DNA of 64,000 bases from Riptortus pedestris (Eukaryota; Arthropoda; Insecta; Hemiptera; Alydidae). Both the position numbers and the translations under genes were made by a program. Shown piece by piece: positions 59,461 through 64,000 of the stretch (positions are counted from its first letter, which is position 1; each line of letters opens with the position of its first letter). The DNA lies in assembly GCA_019009955.1 (NCBI GenBank), contig CM032229.1, positions 148,891,001 through 148,955,000 of the forward strand. The letters run 5' to 3'. The notes under the pieces were generated by a model, which saw nothing but the letters and a program-made list of their open reading frames with translations, was not told the DNA's origin and did not search any database.

Positions 59461-60246
59461 CTTAGGCTCCGAGATTAAATTAAAAACAATTCAATCTCAG
59501 AAAACAACAAGAACACAAAAGATGGACTTACCGTTAAAGATAGCAGCGCTCTGAACACTTATTACACCAACACTAAATAGTACCACAGAATATCCATTAT
59601 TTATAAGACTTAATACTGCTGTGAATATTAAGTAAACAAATAAAGGGCAAGTCAAATGGTAAGAACCTTCCTGATAGCAAACAGCTTGAGTTCTAAACAA
59701 TCAGGTTAGCCAGCTTTTACCGGAAATAAAAGCATTTTCGGAAATATATTTGAATATAAGTTATAAATTTTATTCATATAACTATTTATTATATCTAGTA
59801 CTGTAATTAATAATAGAACGTAACCTACAACGTAATACGGCTGGATTGTAAACAAACAGGTTAGCCAACCTTGTAGTGCAGTATCGATAGATAGACCGGA
59901 AAAACAAACAATTAGAGAAATATATCTGAATATAAAATATTAATGTTATTGGAAACTATTTATTATAGTTAGTGGAGTAATTTGAAATGAATCAAAATAA
60001 TTTCTATCTCAATCACTCAGATTTTTGTAGTCCAAGAAAAAAAGGGGGGGGGGGTTCAACAGAACGTATTTGTTTGTACCTCCTAAAATAAAGCTTTGTT
60101 GAAAACAATATTTTGTATTTAACCTAATAATGAGGTGGTTCATTAGATATCAGCTTATTATTAATATGTCCCTAGTAGGAGTAGGGGTTTACTGAAAGCG
60201 GAACTCATTACAAAAAATACAAATATCTCGGTTAATACTCATTAAA
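59461..60246. other. No gene; internal second-subfamily HINE text near 60045-60240
   Basis: ATATCAGCTTATTATTAATA and CCCTAGTAGGAGTAGGGG resemble the second subfamily. The rest is unrecognised. Confidence 0.45.
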
Positions 60247-60920
60247 GTCCGTCACGCAGGGGCTGCGTAAACTAAGCAGATTTCCCCTGTGAAGTTTTAC
60301 AATAGAGAAATCTGCATACTGGTAACACAATACCACCGTGATTAGATATAGAGAAATCTTTCAGTTAATTAAAATAAATAACCAACTGAAACGGCTTCTG
60401 AATTGTAAGAATAATTTATATTTTAATAACTCAAATTTCAGTAGTCCAAGAACTAAAGAAGGGGGGGGGTGGCGGATGAACAAAACGTATTTGCATAAAT
60501 CTCACAAAGTAAGGAAGGTAAGGTAAGGTTAAAAACGCCAGGTTAGAAGAAGCTCCGCCTGAGCCGAGAAATGACGAAGATGGCCGACATAATCCGAACT
60601 ATACCCCACCACAGACTTCATAAAAATGCAAATATCTCGGTTAATATTAAAGATAGAGAATAAATGTATATAACAATATTTATAGTAAATTTAATTTGCA
60701 ATAAGATTGTTTCTATACAATTTTTCGATCCGATGCATAATAATGGAGATATTTTGAATTTTCGAAAATCCCCCCCTCTAAACCCCCCCTCCCTCTGGTT
60801 CGATTTCAGCCATTAACGAACTTGATCTGTCTTTTTACATAAAACGGTTAAATATCGATTTTCGAAAATCGCGTCATGAGTACGACCTCAATAGCTGATT
60901 TCCCATAAGGGAAATCTGCT
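60247..60920 (-). mobile_element. HINE copy 24, internal (TA)n half deleted
   Basis: GTCCGTCACGCAGGGGCTGC to GGGAAATCTGCT. After TAAAACGGTTAAATATCG it jumps straight to ATTTTCGAAAATCGCGTCAT, losing the TA tract. Confidence 0.78.
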
Positions 60921-61174
60921 AAAAATTACTTCCGAGTAGGAACATATGTCATCAAGCTGGGACAGCACATGCAAATTAATTTATTGAATGTTTATCATTC
61001 TTGACGAGATTTTTATCAATAAGTCTCAGCTTTTTAATCCAAATGTCTCGAGAATGATAACTGTAATGTTAACACCTGTCTTGAACTAAACCGTAAACAC
61101 ATTAGAATCCAGTTTGCTACTCTTTCTATTTATTATTATTTATTTGCTGAACTGTTCGTATATTCCTTCTTTCA
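60921..61174. other. No gene seen
   Basis: Nothing recognised. Confidence 0.4.
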
Positions 61175-61211
61175 TCCTACCCTGGAAATGATGAAAATGA
61201 CGTCCATTCAA

Positions 61212-61273
<62 letters not shown>

Positions 61274-61480
61274 GCATACTACCGAGCTCGGTATTCAATC
61301 GTTTTATGTAAAAAATGTCCATCACGCAAGAGGTAATCTGCGTAAACTAAGCAGATTTCCATCGTGAAGCTTAACAATAGGTTAGTCAACTTGCTTGTAA
61401 CACACCACTGTGAATATTAAGTGAATAAATACAAACGGTAATAAGAAATATTTCAGCCAATTTTAACAAACTCCAGACGG
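61175..61480. mobile_element. Composite of two opposed HINE fragments
   Basis: A forward piece (CATCCTACCCTGGAAATGAT, (TA)n 61216-61271, TCGTTTTATGTAAAAA) joins an inverted end (GTCCATCACGCAAGAGG, CTAAGCAGATTTCCATCG). Confidence 0.6.
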
Positions 61481-62219
61481 GACGCGTCTCAAATGTAAAT
61501 ATAGTAATTTATTTTTAACTAATAGTAGTAATTTTTTTTTTACATTTGTCCACCTGCATAGCTCTAAGTAAAAAGAAACGGTACAGTATCTTCCAGGGAA
61601 GAATCACCAAGAATACTTTTGCGTTATTTTGTTTTATTTATTTTTTGTTTATATTTCAAGTGTTGCAACTGGGTCTAGGATGATTTATCTATTGCCCTTA
61701 ATGTGAATTGGTACAATATTTTTTTTGGGTGATGTTCTTTGTGGTTTAGCAGTCTTCTTCAATGAATTTCTTTTCATTGTGAGAAAATTCTTAAAACCAT
61801 AATACCTCTGGATGGATTTTATGATCTTCACCGCTGCCCATCAGGTTACCCTAAAATTAAAAATTTTAATTTAATTTTTGAATTGTTTTAAGTTTTTAAT
61901 TACTTAATTTCAAATGAGGTTCTCGCTTGCATTTGCATTCAATGCATAGCCGTTTGGTGTAGGGGTCAATTTTAGCAGATTTTTATCTCATTATTGAGGA
62001 TTTAGGAGGATTGAGTAAGGTCAAGTTTAGGTTGCTCAGTCATATTACCCAATATGATGCACCACCTGAAGAAGGTTAGGAGGTCTTCGGAAATTACATA
62101 ACTACGATCAACTACAGGAGTATGTCAAACATTAATAGACTCCGTTAATGGCCTTCGTCAAACCTCCCAACGATGAGGGAGTCGGAAACAGCAGTTTCTT
62201 AGGACTTTTGAAAAACAAA
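61481..62219. other. No gene seen
   Basis: AT-rich; nothing recognised. Confidence 0.4.
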
Positions 62220-63065
62220 GTCCGTCACGCAGTGGCTGCGTAAACTAGCAGATTTCCCAAGCAAAGGTTTGCAATAGATAAATATACATACTGGTAACAC
62301 CACCACAGATATTAAGTAATTAAAAAGAAACGGTAATGTATAGTTAATGCTGTAATTTGTAATGAATCAGAATAATTTTAATTTCAATTACTTAAATTTT
62401 TGGGGGGGGGGGGGTAAACGCACCGTGTTTGCATATATCAGAAAGCAAAAGTTCAATGAAAACAATAGTCCGTATTTAACCTTGTAATAACATGTTTCAC
62501 GATATAACAGCTTATTATTAATATAACATTTGTAGGATATAACTGGAAGCGGAAAACTATAAAATCCAAATATCTTGGTCAATATTCATGGGGCTCAGGT
62601 TTATCTCACATGGTAAACCTAGAGTGGCGAGTTCGATTCTCGCCTGGGCAAAGGAAATTATTTAGTGTCGAAATTCATTAAATAACATCCTAAAATCCCA
62701 TCCTGGCTAGAAAAGGGTGGTAACCAGTAGATAACCCATCCCAATTAGCCTGAGTTGCAAAAGTGGAGGTTAATAAATAATGATAATATTCATGATACAG
62801 AAAATATTTATAGAACAATATTTATAGATCATTTAATTTGCAATAAGATTGGTTCTATACAATTTTTGAATCCGACATATAGTAACGGAGATATTTTGTA
62901 TTTTCAAAATTCCCCCTTCTAAACCCTCTTTCACTGTTCCGATTTCAGCCATTAACGAACTTGATTTTCTTTTTTACATTAAACGATTAAATATGGAGTT
63001 TGGTAAAGATCAAACGAGCATTACGATCGCTAGAGCGTTAACAGACACACACACACCCACACACC

Positions 63066-63105
<40 letters not shown>

Positions 63106-63231
63106 CAATTTTGAACGAACCTCATTTTCGTCATCTCCTGGGTAGGATCGATGGACATTTGAAGAAATTAAAAAAAAAAAAGCGTCATAAGGTCGACCTC
63201 AAAAGCTGATTTCCCTGAAGGGAAATCTGCT
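62220..63231 (-). mobile_element. HINE copy 25, long form, carrying a SINE
   Basis: GTCCGTCACGCAGTGGCTGC at the left and GGGAAATCTGCT at the right; (CA)n and (TA)n at 63046-63100. A SINE (62591-62788) interrupts it between TCAATATTCATG and ATTCATGATACAG. Confidence 0.8.
62591..62788 (+). mobile_element. tRNA-derived SINE inside a HINE
   Basis: GGCTCAGG head, GAGTTCGATTCTCGCC B box, TTTAGTGTCGAAATTC body, and tail CCCAATTAGCCTGAGTTGC then GTTAATAAATAATGATAAT. The HINE word ATATTCATG is repeated on both sides, consistent with a target duplication. Confidence 0.87.
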
Positions 63232-64000
63232 AAAAGTATTGTCAAATAATTGCATAACATTACTCAATCGACAAGAATGGTAGCACTGCATTTCTTATGG
63301 AATGCATAATGTCACTGGGAGAAATTTGTATAGATAGGAAGAGTAGAACAACGGAAGATAATTTGTAATAATGAGATTTTAAGGTGATGAAGAGTTTTAT
63401 TTATTGCTATACTTGTAGCTTGGGAAATAACCTATAATAATTAGGATTAACATTTATTAAGAGTTTTTATTAATGCTTAAGTATAAATATAATTATTGGC
63501 ACTAACAAACAATTTAATTCTGAACTAGATTTATTTTCTCAGGTTAGAAAAAACGCCTCGTTCCTTCACTATTCTAAGAATAGTACCTGAGATAATAATT
63601 CCTTCACCATCCAGCACCTCAAAAATGGATAGATTTATTTTAATTTCTAATTATGTACAAAGAAAAATAAAAGTTAGCCAGCTAAAGTCGTTGAAATAAA
63701 TTACATTGGAGAATATGCATAGCTCTATAAACATTTTAACAGAGGTCATAGGCAATAATAAATATGGTATAAAAGAAGGGTCGGTAGATATAAGAAAATT
63801 GAAAAATCTCTGCCGGCCAGGGGAGAGGTTGGCCTCTCTGAATCTCATTGACTCTGGGATAAAGGAATATAACTCAAACCGAATATAAAAGTTCTCCATT
63901 TGTATCGGATTTCCATATTATAGGATTTCTATAACAATGTTTCCTGAATCCCCCCTCTTCCCCTCCAAGAAACATTATACAATGTATTCCAATACACTCC
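63232..64000. other. No gene seen
   Basis: AT-rich. The 63651-63899 open frames on both strands show no domain. Confidence 0.45.

Overview
This is eukaryotic, insect-like nuclear DNA: AT-rich, with one spliced gene whose GT-AG introns run to several kilobases, and a dense load of transposable elements (TEs). The TE mix (Jockey-like LINEs, a tRNA-derived SINE, DUF4817-type Tc1/mariner relatives, a piggyBac-type MITE, Helitrons, a Ty3 element) fits an insect with a large genome, perhaps a polyneopteran. The species cannot be fixed from the sequence.

Gene region (1-18,593, + strand). Eight exons join in phase into 423 residues that align end to end with the C-terminal three quarters of phosphoglucomutase-1 (PGM1). 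The exons carrying the N-terminus and the catalytic serine lie upstream of the window. The fold-defining segments are kept, but the metal-binding loop DGDGDR reads GSNGEK, the sugar-binding GEES reads GNES, and the phosphate loop SGTG reads SHIT and is two residues shorter. No stop or frameshift interrupts the exons and all splice sites are canonical. I infer a retained, catalytically dead PGM paralogue (a pseudoenzyme). Its introns hold HINEs, two Tc1/mariner derivatives, a Ty3 element with an internal inversion, a piggyBac-type MITE, a solo LTR and a LINE RNase H remnant.

Region downstream of the gene (18,594-64,000). I found no further host gene. The region is built from about two dozen more copies or fragments of one 0.5-1 kb family, Helitron-like remnants (one with a broken Rep/Hel N-terminus), LINE pieces, SINEs, a solo LTR, foldback structures, minisatellites and long (TA)n and (GA)n tracts.

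The 0.5-1 kb family has asymmetric inverted repeats (AGCAGATTTCCC), hairpins at both ends, a central (TA)n tract and T|T insertion sites. I infer Helentron-associated elements (HINEs). They occupy roughly a quarter of the window.

How the parts interact: the LINE at 42.8-45.2 kb ends in the same tail as the tRNA-derived SINE, so it is the likely source of SINE mobilisation. Nested insertions give a relative order: a HINE inside a SINE, a SINE inside a HINE, and a piggyBac-type MITE inside a HINE. A separate array of seven 44-bp units carrying a perfect GGGGTCAATTGACCCC palindrome lies at about 39.05-39.35 kb.
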